Shown here: positions 39,420 through 39,503 of the stretch, in pieces
How positions within the stretch are numbered: position 1 is the stretch's first letter
Layout of the letters: every line of letters begins with the position of its first letter
Source: Candidatus Zixiibacteriota bacterium
GTDB taxonomy: Bacteria > Zixibacteria > MSB-5A5 > GN15 > FEB-12
Assembly (NCBI GenBank): GCA_020346225.1
Contig: CP070777.1
Location: forward strand, 1,542,288 to 1,581,790
Direction of reading: 5' to 3'
DNA length: 39,503 bases
Translations under genes and position numbers: made by a program
Notes under the pieces: model-generated
Databases searched by the model: none
Seen by the model: the letters and a program-made list of their open reading frames with translations, nothing else
Told to the model about the DNA's origin: nothing

Positions 39420-39503
39420 CTATAAGCCGCCGAAAGCGCCCCGATTTCTCGGGTCGGAAGCCCCGGTCATCAATCCTCCGGAGTTGAGGCACACCATCTG
39501 CAG
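39420..39503 (-). CDS. C-terminal end of a probable gamma-glutamyltransferase (cut by window edge)
   Basis: The minus strand reads 27 codons and a TAG at 39420-39422. The peptide includes 'GGLMTGASDPRNRGAFGGL'. The G-A-S-D-P-R-x-x-G-x-x-x-G ending is typical of the last residues of gamma-glutamyltranspeptidases, periplasmic Ntn-hydrolases that cleave glutathione and gamma-glutamyl compounds. Only this tail is inside the window, so catalytic residues cannot be checked. Convergent with the bactofilin-like gene, the two stops being separated by a single base. Confidence 0.65.
   Translation of the reverse strand: MQMVCLNSGGLMTGASDPRNRGAFGGL

Noticed and set aside
1-39503. tRNA or rRNA genes, CRISPR arrays, insertion sequences, riboswitches
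   Set aside because: No GGTTCGAATCC-type arms with acceptor stems, no regularly spaced repeats, no transposase motifs and no terminal inverted repeats were seen by eye. A covariance-model scan would be needed to exclude small structured RNAs.

Overview
The window is an ordinary-looking chromosomal segment (GC-rich, dense, mixed strands, short intergenic gaps) from a Gram-negative, didermic bacterium. An OmpA-type protein, a CBM9/DUF5916 outer-membrane-type protein, several lipoproteins, peptidoglycan-recycling enzymes and c-type cytochromes all indicate two membranes and a periplasm with respiration. The gene mix (DUF5916 protein, type III pantothenate kinase, FbaB-type class I aldolase, DUF116, CstA, SpoIID-like protein, type-3-repeat OmpA) is typical of FCB-related or candidate-phylum lineages. 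Zixibacteria or a relative is my best guess, but this is inference from gene content only. I see no integrase, transposase, CRISPR, prophage, tRNA or rRNA.

Layout. 1-11.4 kb: the start of an M3 oligoendopeptidase, a POT-like transporter, a small Smr protein, an M48-M1 metallopeptidase pair, fbaB, a secreted DUF5916 protein and a PhzF-like enzyme. 11.4-18.4 kb: two tandem STAS proteins and recA on the minus strand, divergent from dnaE, which is followed by two exported thioredoxin-fold proteins. 18.4-21.0 kb: a two-gene bd-type terminal oxidase in which the catalytic CydA-like subunit carries two heme c motifs at its C-terminus, and the partner looks like a second, degenerate CydA. 21.0-28.1 kb: a TPR lipoprotein/DUF116/GNAT set, a TM2-like protein, coaX, a cysteine-desulfurase-like enzyme, and wecB behind a GT4 glycosyltransferase. 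28.2-28.9 kb: a secreted tetraheme cytochrome with two non-canonical heme motifs. 28.9-37.9 kb: a long minus-strand run, cstA - diguanylate cyclase - nagZ - anmK - spoIID-like - ompA-like - 2H phosphoesterase, with gaps of 0-70 bases or 4-base overlaps. 38.1-39.5 kb: an exported bactofilin-like membrane protein, converging on the last codons of a gamma-glutamyltransferase.

How genes may work together. NagZ and AnmK are consecutive steps of anhydro-muropeptide recycling. They are translationally tied to a SpoIID-like peptidoglycan protein and an OmpA-like peptidoglycan-binding protein, and lie behind a c-di-GMP synthase, which suggests one cell-wall remodelling unit. The bd-type oxidase, the tetraheme cytochrome and the TlpA-like thioredoxin fit a cytochrome c-based respiratory chain. 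GT4 plus WecB point to surface polysaccharide synthesis.

The most unusual items are the doubled-CydA, diheme-c oxidase; the CX4CH/CX3CH tetraheme cytochrome; and inverted repeats that lie on or next to the predicted promoters of the oxidase, cstA and glycosyltransferase genes. All functional calls rest on reading motifs by eye; no database search was run.
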